DNA of 64,000 nt from Dendrolimus kikuchii (GCA_019925095.2 CM034402.1:5839501-5903500), one strand, 5' to 3'; positions 1-11,149 are shown, numbered from the stretch's first letter. Program-made: numbers and translations. The notes: generated by a model not told the origin, from the letters alone.

Positions 1-1307
1 GTTTCTGTCTCTGATTTGTAATGATGTTGAAAGAGCAACTATTATTTTAGTAGAATTTTTTTTCCTACAATGACGTATTTCAAAATATGGGTTCGAATGG
101 AAATTTAAATAGAAAAATATGAATAGATGCAGACATTATTCATTCAATTAAAAATATTTTTAGTTATTGTTCTGCCATTGTCTAATCAGATAAGAGTCGG
201 ACGTAAAATAATTCATTACTTTGATAAAGTTAAACGTAACATAATAATTGAAGGTTGCACGCTTTATTTTCAAGGATAATCAATAGATGGCAGCAGTTTT
301 GTGATGGATCGATGATTTAAGGCGAACTTGTAAATCAATATTTGATATTTATAATTCAAAATTAGATACTTTTTTATTTCATGTTTTATTGATATTTTAT
401 AGACGAAACTCGGTTATAAATAAGAAATTGTGAAGAATCTCTTCATCATCTTATCCTTGAATAAGTGTTTCAATCAGTAACATCTTACGTTTATTCTATT
501 ATAATTTTGGGTTATGAAAGCAGGAAAATAACATTTTTTTTAATAAAAAATAATTTAATAAATAAGTAACATTAATATCAATTTAATAATGACATCACTA
601 TTATCTTAGATAACAACTAACAGTATCTTTACAATAAATAATATAAATGTTGATTAGCTATGTACAAATGCAAGTGTCATAGATTGACACAACCATGAAA
701 TCTGATGGAATTGCTTGTTGTGACATTACGTCTTTTTAATGAATATCTCTTTTGTCCCTGCTCCACCTGCATTAGTTTTAGTAACTGTAACCAAATTGGA
801 TTTACTTATAACGCTAAAATAACGTGTTGACGATTAGCTACATTAGTAAACTTACTAGAGTTATCTATCAATGCTTAAGTGGTTAACAATGTCGCATCTT
901 GGCTACACCTGCGTGACACAGTCGTTAATACTAACATCTCAGGTAGAGCAGAGGCAATAGAATGTCTTATACTATATCTATAAACTACCACAAATGACAT
1001 GTGACTCAAACTACACACACTGACAGTCTTTTTCATTTGTAATTTTCTTATAAATTTATTTAGCATCTAAAATTACTTAGTGTCTAATCACTATTAGGTC
1101 TTTAAATTCGGACAGTGAAATGATTTAGTTCACTAAATTGCACTCACACTTCTTCATAATTGCACTAATTCAATTAATTATTGCAGATCTAAACTATGTT
1201 AGGTAAGAATAATTTTCGAGTATGATTCACTAAAAGTATCATTTCAAGACATCTGGTCTTCTAGACCATAATAACTTGTATACAACAGTTACACTGACCA
1301 ATAATTA
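1..1307. other. Intergenic, no gene recognised
   Basis: AT-rich sequence downstream of gene A. Short open frames exist but none has a recognisable domain, splice context or repeat relationship to the rest of the window. I see nothing that I can name here. Confidence 0.5.
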
Positions 1308-1313
1308 TTTATT
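1308..1313 (-). promoter_or_regulatory. Candidate poly(A) signal of gene A
   Basis: TTTATT on the plus strand reads AATAAA on the minus strand, about 90 bp beyond the gene A stop codon. It is the first canonical hexamer I noticed after the stop. Transcript evidence is lacking. Confidence 0.4.
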
Positions 1314-1399
1314 TGTCTTTTGATACAATTAGTATAAAAGTATACTACACTTCTGTTCCCTTGGGGAATACGTTCATACAGTCTACTTTATACCTTTTA

Positions 1400-3478
1400 T
1401 CATACTAAAAAGTTCTGACTTCTCGCGAAAGGTGGATCAGGATATACTCTAGTCACTCTTGGAACTGTAATAGGATCAGGTAGTTCAAGATTTATATCAT
1501 CATCGTCGACATACTTGTTTCTGCCCATTCTTTTTCCGATTTCATATGCCACAGCTGCTACTAATATAAGTAATATTAGTAGTAATAAAACTCCCATACT
1601 TATTGTTAAAGGTGTCCAGAAAGATGAACATAAAATTTCTTCTATCACAGGCTCTTCAGTTGGATCAGTTTGAATTGGATAATATGAACTTGCCTCTGTT
1701 AGAGGATTGTCTTCATTTCCCGTTGTCAGGTACGGATCTAGAGTAGTTTCTGCAGTTGTATCGTAAAGGTCAGGTTCAGTTTGAGACGAAAGATCATTTT
1801 CTGATGTGCTAGGTTGTGTTTCTGTAGAAGCTGTTGTTGGTAAAGTAGTTGATTGAGTTGTTGTTGTTGTTGTACTTGTTGTTGGTTCTATAGATGTAGT
1901 AGTCGTTGCTGATTCCATTGTAGTTGTAGTAGTTGTTGGTTCAGTGGTAGTAGTAGTAGTCGTTGGTTCCGTTGTAGCTGTTGTCGTAGTAGTTGTCGGT
2001 TCAGTGGTAGTAGTAGTAGTCGTCGTTGGTTCCGTTGTAGTTGTTGTCGTAGTAGTTGTTGGTTCAGTGGTAGTAGTAGTAGTCGTTGGTTCCGTTGTAG
2101 CTGTTGTCGTAGTAGTTGTCGGTTCAGTGGTAGTAGTAGTAGTCGTCGTTGGTTCCGTGGTAGTTGTTGTCGTAGTAGTTGTTGGTTCAGTGGTAGTAGT
2201 AGTAGTCGTTGGTTCCGTTGTAGTTGTTGTTGTAGTAGTTGTCGGTTCAGTGGTAGTAGTAGTAGTAGTCGTCGTTGGTTCCGTTGTAGTTGTTGTTGGT
2301 TCCGTTGTAGTTGTTGTTGGTTCCGTTGTAGTTGTTGTTGGTTCCGTTGTAGTTGGTTCCGTTGTAGTTGTTGTTGATTCCGTTGTAGTTGTTGTTGGTT
2401 CCATTGTAGTGGTTGTTGGCTCCGTTGTAGTTGTTGTTGTAGTAGTTGTCGGTTCAGTGGTAGTAGTAGTGGTTGTTGGTTCCGTTGTAGTTGTTGTTGT
2501 AGTAGTTGTCGGTTCAGTGGTAGTAGTAGTGGTTGTTGGTTCCGTTGTAGTTGTTGGTTCAGTGGTAGTGGTGGTAGTCGTTGGTTCCGTTGTAGTTGTT
2601 GTCGTAGTAGTTGTTGGTTCAGTGGTAGTAGTAGTAGTCGTCGTTGGTTCCGTTGTGGTTGTTGTCGTAGTAGTTGTTGCTTCAGTGGTAGTAGTCGTTG
2701 GTTCCGTTGTAGTTGTTGTCGTAGCCGTTATTGGTTCCATGGTAGTAGTAGTAGTCGTTGTTGGTTCCGTTGTAGTTGTTGTCATAGTAGTTGTTGTTTC
2801 TGTGGTAGTAGAAGTCGTTGTTGGTTCCATTGTAGTTGTTGTCATAGTAGTTGTTGGTTCAGTGGTAGTAGTAGTCGTTGTTGGTTCCGTTGTAGTTGTT
2901 GTCGTAGTAGTTGTCGGTTCAGTGGTAGTAGTAGTCGTTGTTGGTTCCGTTGTAGTTGTTGTCGTAGTAGTTGTCGGTTCAGTGGTAGTAGTAGTAGTCG
3001 TCGTTGGTTCCGTTGTAGTTGTTGTCGTAGTAGTAGTTGTTGGTTCAGTGGTAGTGGTAATAGTCGTTGGTTCCGTTGTAGTTGTTGTCGGTTCAGTGGT
3101 AGTAGTAGTAGTCGTCGTTGGTTCCGTTGTAGTTGTTGTCGTAGTAGTAGTTGTCGGTTCAGTGGTAGTAGTAGTAGTAGTCGTCGTTGGTTCCGTTGTA
3201 GTTGTTGTCGGTTCAGTGGTAGTAGTAGTAGTCGTCGTTGGTTCCGTTGTAGTTGTTGTCGTAGTAGTTGTTGTTTCAGTGGTAGTAGTAGTGGTCGTTG
3301 TTGGTTCCGTTGTAGTTGTTGTTAGTTCTGTACTAGTTGTAGTTGGTTCTATTGTCATTGTCGTAGTTTCTGGTACCTCGTAGAGCACACAATCAGCTTC
3401 ATCAGTGTTTGGTGGAATGTAGCGAAATGAGTCGACCAATACCGTTGATTCACTTGACGCCATTCCCATTAATGATAT
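1400..3478 (-). CDS. Gene A exon 2: Thr-rich mucin-like membrane protein
   Basis: This is the second and last coding exon of gene A, 692 codons plus stop. It begins at a good acceptor (ctatctttacag) in phase 0, matching the phase-0 donor of the exon at 25910-26368. The joined protein would be about 845 residues. Residues 154-183 finish the extracellular domain and carry a Cys (C183). A Thr-rich stretch follows to roughly residue 700, made of Glu-Pro followed by 5-10 Thr, as expected for dense O-glycosylation. A Ser/Thr/Glu-rich stalk leads to a hydrophobic helix at about 777-797 (LTISMGVLLLLILLILVAAV). The 48-residue cytoplasmic tail starts with Lys/Arg and has an acidic DDDD patch. The topology suggests a type I membrane mucin. 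The open frame continues 25 codons past the acceptor, but that part is probably intron. Homologues are often labelled mucin-like because of the repeats alone; the function is unknown. Confidence 0.8.
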   Translation of the reverse strand: MSLMGMASSESTVLVDSFRYIPPNTDEADCVLYEVPETTTMTIEPTTTSTELTTTTTEPTTTTTTTTETTTTTTTTTTEPTTTTTTTTEPTTTTTEPTTTTTTTTTEPTTTTTTTTTTEPTTTTTTTTEPTTTTTEPTTITTTTEPTTTTTTTTTTEPTTTTTTTTEPTTTTTTTTTEPTTTTTTTEPTTTTTTTTTEPTTTTTTTEPTTTMTTTTMEPTTTSTTTETTTTMTTTTTEPTTTTTTTMEPITATTTTTTEPTTTTTEATTTTTTTTTEPTTTTTTTTEPTTTTTTTTTEPTTTTTTTEPTTTTEPTTTTTTTEPTTTTTTTTTEPTTTTTTTEPTTTTTTTTTEPTTTTMEPTTTTTESTTTTTEPTTTEPTTTTTEPTTTTTEPTTTTTEPTTTTTTTTTEPTTTTTTTTTEPTTTTTTTEPTTTTTTTTTEPTTTTTTTTEPTTTTTTATTEPTTTTTTTEPTTTTTTTTTEPTTTTTTTTEPTTTTTTATTEPTTTTTTTEPTTTTTTMESATTTTSIEPTTSTTTTTTQSTTLPTTASTETQPSTSENDLSSQTEPDLYDTTAETTLDPYLTTGNEDNPLTEASSYYPIQTDPTEEPVIEEILCSSFWTPLTISMGVLLLLILLILVAAVAYEIGKRMGRNKYVDDDDINLELPDPITVPRVTRVYPDPPFARSQNFLV
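1850..3360 (-). repeat. Thr-codon tandem array in gene A
   Basis: An imprecise coding minisatellite in which ggttc(a/c) (Glu-Pro on the minus strand) alternates with runs of Thr codons. Unit length varies from about 15 to 36 bp. Different Thr codons alternate in a conserved pattern within the units, so the array grew by copying of longer blocks rather than by single-codon slippage. Confidence 0.85.
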
Positions 3479-3670
3479 CTGTAAAGATAGAAATACTTTT
3501 GAGAAATTATTAATACATATTGTTGCATATTTGTTAAATAAAGTAAAATCCAACTACCCAGGAACAGAGTAACCCAGCAGAATAACTCTGTGCATTCTTT
3601 ATTTGTAAGAGCTTTCCTTCGTTCTTTTTAAAATAAGTCAAAGGAGATTCAAAAAAAATTACAATTATGA

Positions 3671-3741
3671 CCGGGTCCTAAGGTTTCATTCGCTTGCCTT
3701 ACAATAAATAGTAAGGCAAGTGAATGAATAGCAAGATTAGG
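3671..3741. repeat. Hairpin, MITE-like
   Basis: The arms ttcattcgcttgccttac and gtaaggcaagtgaatgaa pair with one mismatch around an 8-base loop, and the outer parts (ggtcctaa / ttaggaac) also pair. It resembles the hairpin MITEs at 6195 and 49170. Confidence 0.5.
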
Positions 3742-4004
3742 AACATAATAATAACACAGGAAAATTTCTACCAATAGGTAGAAATTTGACATTACTCGTA
3801 AAGAGTTTAATATGTCTAATTTTAATCACTAGTAAGGCATATGAACATTTGGTATATGCTAACATTAGACGGATCAACTCATTGAATCAAACTAATGGAA
3901 CTGCACACGACTGAAAGGATACGTTTGTTTTGAATTACATTGAATGAATCAAGTTTATCTGTACATAATTTTATTTAAAGCTCTAAAAAGACGAGAAAGA
4001 AAAG

Positions 4005-4075
4005 GTTGTCTGGAAGAGATCGCTTTTTAGCGATAAGACCGCCCTTTGTACATAACTAGATATAATTTTATTATT
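4005..4075 (+). repeat. LINE 3'-end fragment with hairpin
   Basis: Contains a GATCGC/GCGATA hairpin in the setting 'gtctggaagagatcgc ... gcgataagaccgcc'. The same motif forms the 3' UTR of the LINE relic at 55255-55940, so this is probably a severely 5'-truncated copy. Confidence 0.5.
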
Positions 4076-4609
4076 TAAGTTCATAAAAGCTTGTCGCGAG
4101 ATTTACTTGTGTACCATGTATGTATTTTATAAGAAAATCTTAGATTTACTTATGGAGACATTTTTGATACCCATATTATGGAAATGCACAAACAATAATT
4201 ACTGCGCCATCTTGGGCTAGTCGCCATATTGGATTTAGAATAACGTCACTGAACTAACCATGCATTTTCATCCAAACTAAACATGTTTGCAACATTTACA
4301 TAGCACCTCGCTCCAACCTCTTATACTAAATTTTGTATAACGTTTTTATTTTTTTATCTTGCCATGCTTGTAAGGAATTTGTGGAGACATATTGCAGCAT
4401 AACATTTTGGCACGTCATGTCATTATTATAACTATAATATTATTTTTCTTTCCTTTTATTGTCTTGGTCTTATTGAGTATGCATTGTTTGCTACAACTCC
4501 ATTAATTCTTCAAAAAATGATTCTGTAACATACTTCTGTACAAAACTTATTAAAAAAAGGAATTTGAGATATAAATAGAATATGAAATATAAAGAAAAAC
4601 AATATTTAG

Positions 4610-4790
4610 CTAGACGTGTTGCTGGGGAGTTTCTTGCCGCTTCTTCTCCTTTACAGCATCAACACGTTGCGAAGCGGTGTACATAGAATAGGAGGTAAAA
4701 AATTAAATTTTAACTTACATGTATGGCCTTCAAAAAGTGTTCTCCAGTGGAACTTATTTTGAATAAAAACTTTTGAATTTGAAAAAAAAT
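4610..4790 (+). repeat. SINE-like repeat V, copy 1
   Basis: Starts with a 'ctagacgtgttgct ... cgcttcttctc ... gttgcgaagcgg' module and ends 'ggaacttattttgaataaa'. An inverted second copy lies at 5584-6078. The 5' module is shared with the otherwise different P repeats (for example 58190-58562). Confidence 0.6.
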
Positions 4791-4937
4791 TGAGTTTCAT
4801 CTCAATAGGTTGAGTTAAAATTCAGTTGCAAGATTTGACTCGAATAGATACATACATACATAATAAATACATATAAAAATATACATACATAAAAAAAATA
4901 TCAAGAAAATATACCTCTTTTCTCAGAAAAATATAGT

Positions 4938-5484
4938 TTTAAAGTTACATTGGATTCCAGCACATATTGGGTTAAGAGATAATGAGATGGCTGATAAACT
5001 AGCTAAAGTTGCAATGATCGAAGGGGGCCCAACTTCTAGACAACCAGACTATAGAGAATATCTGTATACATGTAGAAAATTATGTTTTTCTAAATTCAAA
5101 GAATACTTTGATGAGAGAAGTAAAGAAAAAGGCATATGGTACAAAACGATACAGTCTCAACCCCCCCAAATTCCATGGTTTTCTGTAAGGAATTTCAACA
5201 GGTCATATATAAAGCTGCTAAATAGAATCCGAACAGGTCATTTCCCAAAAAAAAGTTTTAGCCACCTCATGGGCAAAGTTGATTCTCCCAACTGCCTACT
5301 GTGTGGAACTCGTGAGAATGTCTAACATCTTTTAATGGAGTGTAGCAAAAATAAAGATGGCAGAGAACAACTGATGAGGGAGTTGGGACTGAATCGTTTT
5401 GATACAGGTATTTTCATAGAAATTCTGGCAGAGCCAGCCTCAAAGAAGGCTAGTTTATTAGCCAGTTCATTATTTAACGTTTAA
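4938..5484 (+). pseudogene. LINE relic: RNase H and C-terminal region
   Basis: Translation gives WIPAHIGLRDNEMADKLA, the C-terminal RNase H motif of non-LTR retrotransposons of the Jockey/I/R1 type. About 110 residues follow, including a Cys-containing segment (NCLLCGTRENV). A TAA at 5324-5326 interrupts the frame, which continues (HLLMECSKNKDG...) to a natural end at 5482-5484. The reverse transcriptase is absent. It is flanked by inverted copies of repeat V. It is a dead fragment; I did not assign the clade further. Confidence 0.7.
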
Positions 5485-5583
5485 TATATAAGTTATTGTA
5501 TGTTTAGAAGATTGGGGATTAAAAAATTGACTTCTGTTTAAGTAAAGATTGTAAATTAATGAAAGCACTTTTAAAGTTTTAAA

Positions 5584-6078
5584 TTCAGATTCAAAAGTTT
5601 TTATTCAAAGTAAGTTCCACCGGAGAATAGAAGAACCTTTTTTTTATTGCAGGAGACCAGCAGACAGGCAGACGGCCCACTTGATGGAAAGCGGTTACCA
5701 TCGCCTATGGACATTTGCAACAGCAAAGTTGCTACAAATGCGCAGCTGCTCTCTTAAGGGAAACTGGAACCTGGTCACTAATGCCGGAACACAACTCAAG
5801 GTTGTTATGGCGACATACTTTAGACCGGGGGTGGTAGCCATCCAGTCGGGCAAATGCCCTACCACCTGGCTGTGGGTTGTTAGGTCGCCTCTTACGACAG
5901 GCCGCCCGGCCGCAGGAAATTGTATTCTTTCTCCGTTCCTGCACGGATAAAATCCGCTTTGAAGGTCATACATATAATTCAGAATTTAGATCTACTTCCT
6001 ATTTCTATGTACCTACACTTCGCAACGCTATTTAAAGAAGAAGCGGCAAGAAACTCCCCGGTCACACGTCTAGCGAAA
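5584..6078 (-). repeat. SINE-like repeat V, copy 2, interrupted
   Basis: Read on the minus strand it follows copy 1 from the 'gctagacgtgt' start to the 'gaataaaaacttttgaa' end. It is split by the repeat X copy at 5637-5950, so V is the older insertion. Confidence 0.6.
5637..5950 (-). repeat. SINE-like repeat X, copy 1 (nearly full)
   Basis: Reference copy of the most abundant repeat in the window. On the minus strand it begins 'ccgtgcaggaacgg' and ends 'ctcctgcaataaaaaa', so the A-rich end is taken as 3'. It holds a 70-codon open frame also present in several other copies. No RNA polymerase III boxes were identified, so it may be a LINE 3' piece rather than a true SINE. Confidence 0.75.
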
Positions 6079-6194
6079 AAAAAATCTGTTTTCATCATAA
6101 TTATTTATCTATCTCAGGTTTTTATTTTATATAAAATACAGAAGTTGTTATACAAATTACTTTTCAAATAATTAATGGGCAAGAATTAAATTAC

Positions 6195-6345
6195 TTAGAG
6201 CGGGTATCTATATCTTTCCGACCGTTCATTTGCCTTACTATAGGTTAAAATTTGACATAAGCTCCATACAAGTAATGTCGAAATTTAACCGATGGGAAGG
6301 CAGGTGAATAAATAGTAAGATATAGGAACCGGCCATTAGTAGCGC
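6195..6345. mobile_element. Hairpin MITE
   Basis: About 60 bp on the left (gggtatctatatctttccgac ...) is imperfectly inverted on the right (... gatataggaaccggcc), with a small loop around 'ctccatacaag'. It shares internal blocks with the element at 49170-49291. Confidence 0.5.
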
Positions 6346-7268
6346 CAATTGATAATTGATCAAAAACGTTAAAATTAAAAGGTATTTTGATTTTAATTCA
6401 CACTTCACTCATTTCACACACCCTTTTTATTTAGTTTTAGTTTTTAATAAAGCTAAATTTGTAATTTATTTACATATGTATAGTAATTAGTAAACTTATT
6501 AATAACATTCAAACGGAATGTAATGTTTGTATTTAAACAATCATTTAGTTGTGTTTAGTTTTCCTGTCAGAAGTTTCACAGTATTAGCGCTTGTCATCTG
6601 AACGTAGCCTAAAGATAGCTTGAATAATTAATTTTAGTGTAGTGTGCCTTACCATTTGTTTCTATTCTTTTTCTAGATTATAAGTATCCAGTTTTAGTTT
6701 AGATTTATTGTTATGTATTGTTAGGCCTTAAAGTTATGGATATACTTTTGGATACTTTTAAAAAATAAATAAATAAAATAAATATGTTATGTTTGAATTA
6801 TGTTTATTTTAAGTAACCGTATTTTTAAGTTAGTTTAGTTCACACTAAAAATCTTAAACTAGATAAATAATAATCCTCTTTAAATGTCACTTTCCAGGTG
6901 CCAAGTTAATAACCCTCAAGAAAAGAGAGAGAGATTCTTCATGACTGGGTACGCAACGGTGTTGGAACAATAGAAAGGAGTTTTTCGAAAAAAGTGTTTT
7001 GTGGCCTGCAGCATATTGGTAACAATACTGGTGTTGCAAATAAACCATAGGCGACACGGTAACCTCATACTATAAGGTGGACCGTCATCATATATCTTAT
7101 AATACTTCAGCTATAGATATGAATCCCTTTTGTAAAAGGTAAGAATTTTAAGAATATTATTATTGTGTAGTGGATCACTTATAAGCCAGATGGCGCTGTG
7201 CAATAATTGAAGTCGCAAACTATTCCTGACATATATATTCTTACATATATTCCTGATTATAATCTTAA
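6346..7268. other. No gene recognised
   Basis: AT-rich intronic DNA with a short A-rich/AATAAA-like run near 6760-6785 that could be the tail of an old retroposed copy. Nothing else recognisable. Confidence 0.4.
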
Positions 7269-7969
7269 CTCGCGAGATTGTAAGCTGTCGAAATATTGTG
7301 AACCGTACTGCTTTCAATTAAATGTATTATTTTTCAGCAGATTAATCTATCGACTTGAAATCGTCAAATTGTGAAATAGTATTCAATGGAACGTAGCTCG
7401 TGCGCTGGCTCATTGGCAGTTATTGGTCGGTCTTACGGTAGGTTGTTCTGTGTCCATAGATTTAGAAATAAAACACAGGTGTTAGTCAAATAAACAAATG
7501 TACTTCAAAAATTGTAACATCAAGTATATATTTATTATTTAGTAGGTAATCAATAATACTGACATAATGGTAAGAAAAATAACAAAATTTTCTCTTAGAA
7601 ATAAAAAAAAATCTAAAGAAAAGATAATGACTTGAAGAGTTACAAAAAATTTAAAAATATTTTTTATGAAAAAAATATTTTTTGCTTATATCAGAATTAT
7701 TGATTACCTATTAAATAATAAATATATACATGATGTCACAACTGTGCATTTAGAGTATTTGAGTGACACCTGTGTTTTATTTCTAACTCTATGGACACAG
7801 AAAGACCTACCGTAAGACCAACCAATAAACGCGCGAGGTACGCCCCTTTGCATGACATTTCACAATTTGACGATTTCACGTCGATATATCAATCTACAGA
7901 TAAATAATTCGTTAAATTGTAAGAAGTATTTACGCTTCACAATATTTCGACAGTTTACAATCTCGCGAG
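7269..7969. mobile_element. Long inverted-repeat (foldback) element, about 700 bp
   Basis: The left arm (7269-7560) and right arm (7692-7969) are long imperfect inverted repeats around a ~130 bp AT-rich loop. Both ends carry CTCGCGAGATTGTAA followed by the same ~45 bp. No coding capacity was seen. The exact termini are uncertain because CTCGCGAG is itself a palindrome. Confidence 0.7.
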
Positions 7970-8871
7970 ATGGATTATGATCTACCGGTTGTTATAATTT
8001 GACGATGACATATATACATTTCGAACTATAATAGTCGGGCCTCCGCTTGCAAGGTACAACGATAGTGAGACGTTTCCTTTGAGACGGAGGAGCACTCCAA
8101 TTTCCCCCTCGCTGCTATGAGGGTAATGCCTAAGACTAAAATACGGTTGATATTTATTGATATTTAAAGACGCCTACTCATATACTACTTGTGCTTGCTG
8201 TCACTTTAACCGAGCGGATATAGCAACGTACTCAAATAGTGTTGGGTGGGACATGATTATAAAATGAGTTTGTAAGAGTTACATGACATTTTGTACTGAA
8301 ACAGTACAATGTACCACTTTCAATAAGGCAAGGAGATTTGTACGGTTTTTACCACGGCAGTACATTTGAAGCGATGAAGCTGCTGAGGCGGTGAAAGTCA
8401 TTCCCTCATTTTTCCCGATCAAAACTTCTAGTTCAGAAATGTTCGTTAAGAATCGGCTGCGATTGGCCTCGGACACCTTTTACTAGCAGTCGTACTATGC
8501 CATGACGTCCCTCTAAGAAGTCCGTAGAAGCGTTGTTGTACTGTTGTAACATAAGCCTCGTTCCGTTCGTCGTCTTACGTTTGAGGCGTGAGTAGTAGCG
8601 TGACAAAAATTTTGAAGTACTTGATTTTCAAATTTTTACCCGTACCCAGTACAAATGGCTTTTGTACGGGGCAAATGTACTGGCTCACAAGTGTGAGCAA
8701 TGTGTGCAGCAGCACTAATCACCGTGCTTAAACTGGATGCTGAAAATGATCCTCGTTCGTGACGCCCAAGAAACCGCCATTGACCGCTTATTCATCAGCG
8801 TAGGGTACTTCAAAGTCAAATCAACTGACATACTTTTTATGATTATACGAAATTTTACAGCTTTCTTAATT
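7970..8871. other. No gene recognised
   Basis: Somewhat GC-richer stretch (8040-8800) with short open frames on the minus strand that I cannot connect to any family. It may be an old transposon body. Confidence 0.35.
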
Positions 8872-9182
8872 TTGTTTTTTTTATTGCAGTTCAGCAGACA
8901 GGCAAACGGCCCACTTGATGGAAAGCGGTTACCATCGCCAATGGACATTGGAAACACCAAATGTGCTACAAATGCGCTGCTGCTCTCTTAAGGGAGACTG
9001 GAACCTGGTCACTAATGCCGGAACACAACTCAATGTTGTTATGGCGATATATTTTAGACCAGGGGTGGTAGCCATCCAATCGGACAAATGCCCCACCACC
9101 TGGCTGTGGGTTGTTTTGTCGCCTCTTACGACAGGACGCCCGGCCGCAGGAAATTGTATTCTTTCTCCATTCCTGCACGGCT
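8872..9182 (-). repeat. SINE-like repeat X, copy 2 (full)
   Basis: Full-length, with the T-run at the left (3' A-tail on minus) and 'cctgcacgg' at the right. It faces copy 3 head to head. Confidence 0.75.
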
Positions 9183-9200
9183 AGGTAAGTGTTGGTGTCG

Positions 9201-9391
9201 GGGTATTTGCCCGACTAGATGACTACCACCCCTGATCTAGAGTATGTCGCCATAACAACCTTGAGTTGTGTTCCGGCATCAGGGACCAGATTCCAGTCTC
9301 CATTTACAGAGCGGCAGCGCATTGGTAGCACCTTACGTTGCAAATGTCCATAGTCTATAGTAACCGCTTTCCATCTCATGCAATAAAAAAG
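9201..9391 (+). repeat. SINE-like repeat X, copy 3 (5'-truncated)
   Basis: Begins inside the element at 'gtatttgcccgac' and ends 'catgcaataaaaaa'. With copy 2 it forms an inverted pair with arms of about 190 bp. Confidence 0.7.
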
Positions 9392-9881
9392 TAAATAAAA
9401 TACAGTGATTAATATTTCCTTTATTATTTCATTGTAATATGTATGTATATCGCACGCTTAATAAAACAAAGAAATAACTAAAAATCCAGGTTTGAAGTTT
9501 ACACTATAAAACGTCAGAACTTATCATAAAGAAGAAATTAGTTCCAACTGCCAAGCAATTTGACTGTTGGTTGACAAAATAAAGGATTATCCCTTTTTTT
9601 CTACTACTACTGCGACGAGTGAAGCAAAATAAACCCCAATAAATCCCTTTATTAAAAACAGGTGAGATTTCTTTTTCATATTGTTTTATTTGTAAAGTGT
9701 ATTCTCTACTTATCTCTCTTTTTGCTAAAAAGAATCCTTGGGTCGCTTGGTTTTGCAATTTCAATCTGCGCAATTAAGTTTTAATTGTCTTGAATTAGTT
9801 TATCTTTTTAATCATATAGTCAAATAAGCACTCTTTTTGTTTTAAATCACTTTTTAGTCATTATCAACAAATAAACTTCAA
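9392..9881. other. No gene recognised
   Basis: AT-rich intronic DNA between repeat copies. Short open frames only. Confidence 0.35.
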
Positions 9882-10560
9882 TTACATACATACATACATA
9901 CATAACTTCACGCCAGTTCCCTTGCGGGGTAGGCACTGTTAGTCCCGAGCACTTATATGTTTTAAAAAAAAAACAATTTTGGCTTACAGGAACCTTTTAT
10001 TTTATTATTATGAATAATAATTGACTTGGAGTCTCAATATACGGGACCTCAAAGGTCTACCGGACCGATATGGTATTAGTTTTGAGCAATCCAGCCGGCA
10101 GGCATAAACCAGGTCCGTTGCTGTAGAGCTGTGGCTAATAACCAAGAGAACTCTGTGAATTTGTAAAAAGATTTGGTATTTATAGGCAATTACTGCTGAT
10201 CGACATTTTGGAAATCTATGTCAATGAGATGTTTGACTCAGCAATAAGTGCCTATTGCATAGGGTTGTAACAGCACGAACAACAGAGTGCCATTTAGGCC
10301 CATTTTTACACACCTCACTTGCTTCTTTGACATTCATAACTCTTGTCATGCACACTCGTCTGTTCTTAAGGCTCCTGACATCACCCTCCGCTAGTACACG
10401 ATCAATTTGATCATGGAAGGTGTGTCGTGGCCTTCCACGACTTCTGCATCCATCCACTTTTGCATTGTATATCTGTTTAGTCATTCTTTCATCATGCATT
10501 CTTTCCACATGCCCGAACCACCGGAGCATTACTTTCCTTACCTTCACTCCGACACTCTCT
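9882..10560 (-). pseudogene. RTE-type LINE 3' fragment, copy 1, interrupted
   Basis: Minus-strand translation from about 10555 gives KVRKVMLRWFGHVERMHDER and the following GRPRHTFHDQIDRVLAEGDV, the region after the reverse transcriptase in RTE-type LINEs. The 3' end is a (TATG)n microsatellite at 9882-9903, usual for RTE elements. Comparison with the copies at 12547 and 39374 shows that 9937-10272 is a later insertion. A 6-bp aattac at both edges may be the target duplication. Confidence 0.7.
9937..10272. mobile_element. MITE inserted in the RTE fragment
   Basis: The uninterrupted RTE copies read 'ggtaggcacgaacaac'. Here the text breaks after GCAC and resumes with GCAC at 10273-10276. This defines a 336-bp insert with a 4-bp duplication. 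The ends are similar inverted (tgttagtccc... / ...gggttgtaaca, with gcacttat a little inside on both sides). No coding sequence was found. Confidence 0.65.
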
Positions 10561-11149
10561 TAAATTACTTTACTTGAATATAAATCTTTATACATTCAGC
10601 TCAAGTTAAACATTATACAACAACTTGAAATGATTTTATTTTATTATTTATTGACAAAAAAGAACAACTCGTAATAGGCCTAAACTTTAAACGCCAATTC
10701 TCAAAAAAACGCAAATTTTGAGAGATTTCTTTGTATTATTAAGCGTGCGATATGCTGTTATGAGTAGCATATAAATTACACCATTCGGCCTAATTTCTTC
10801 TTTATAGAGTCAATAGAAAAAGCCATGGGAATACAGACGGACGGAACATCACTAGTTCAAAATTTCGTTACATAAACGTGACATTTTCCCCATACTAGGT
10901 TTAAGTATATAATATATTACACACCGCTACCGGCAGCATATAGAAGTACTCAACGACTGATTGTAATACCTTCATATCTCACCTATATTCCGAATTTGAA
11001 ATTTACATGTATACAATTTTTTTTAACAAAAACAAAACCGATTTTTAGCTAAAAAGCAAAAAATAAATATTTTCCCACAATTTTGAAGTCCGTCAGGAAC
11101 CGGTCATTAGACTATTAATATATCTATAGTTAGTCTATAATAATATTAT
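10561..11149. other. No gene recognised
   Basis: Intronic DNA without recognisable coding sequence. Confidence 0.35.

Noticed and set aside
1944..3383. A 479-codon plus-strand frame rich in Val and Gly-Ser
   Set aside because: It is the antisense shadow of the gene A Thr array; its composition follows from the repeat and it has no splice or domain support.
5695..5973. 92-codon frame in repeat X as a conserved small protein gene
   Set aside because: It overlaps another open frame in the same repeat and is not kept in all copies; repeat similarity is the simpler explanation.
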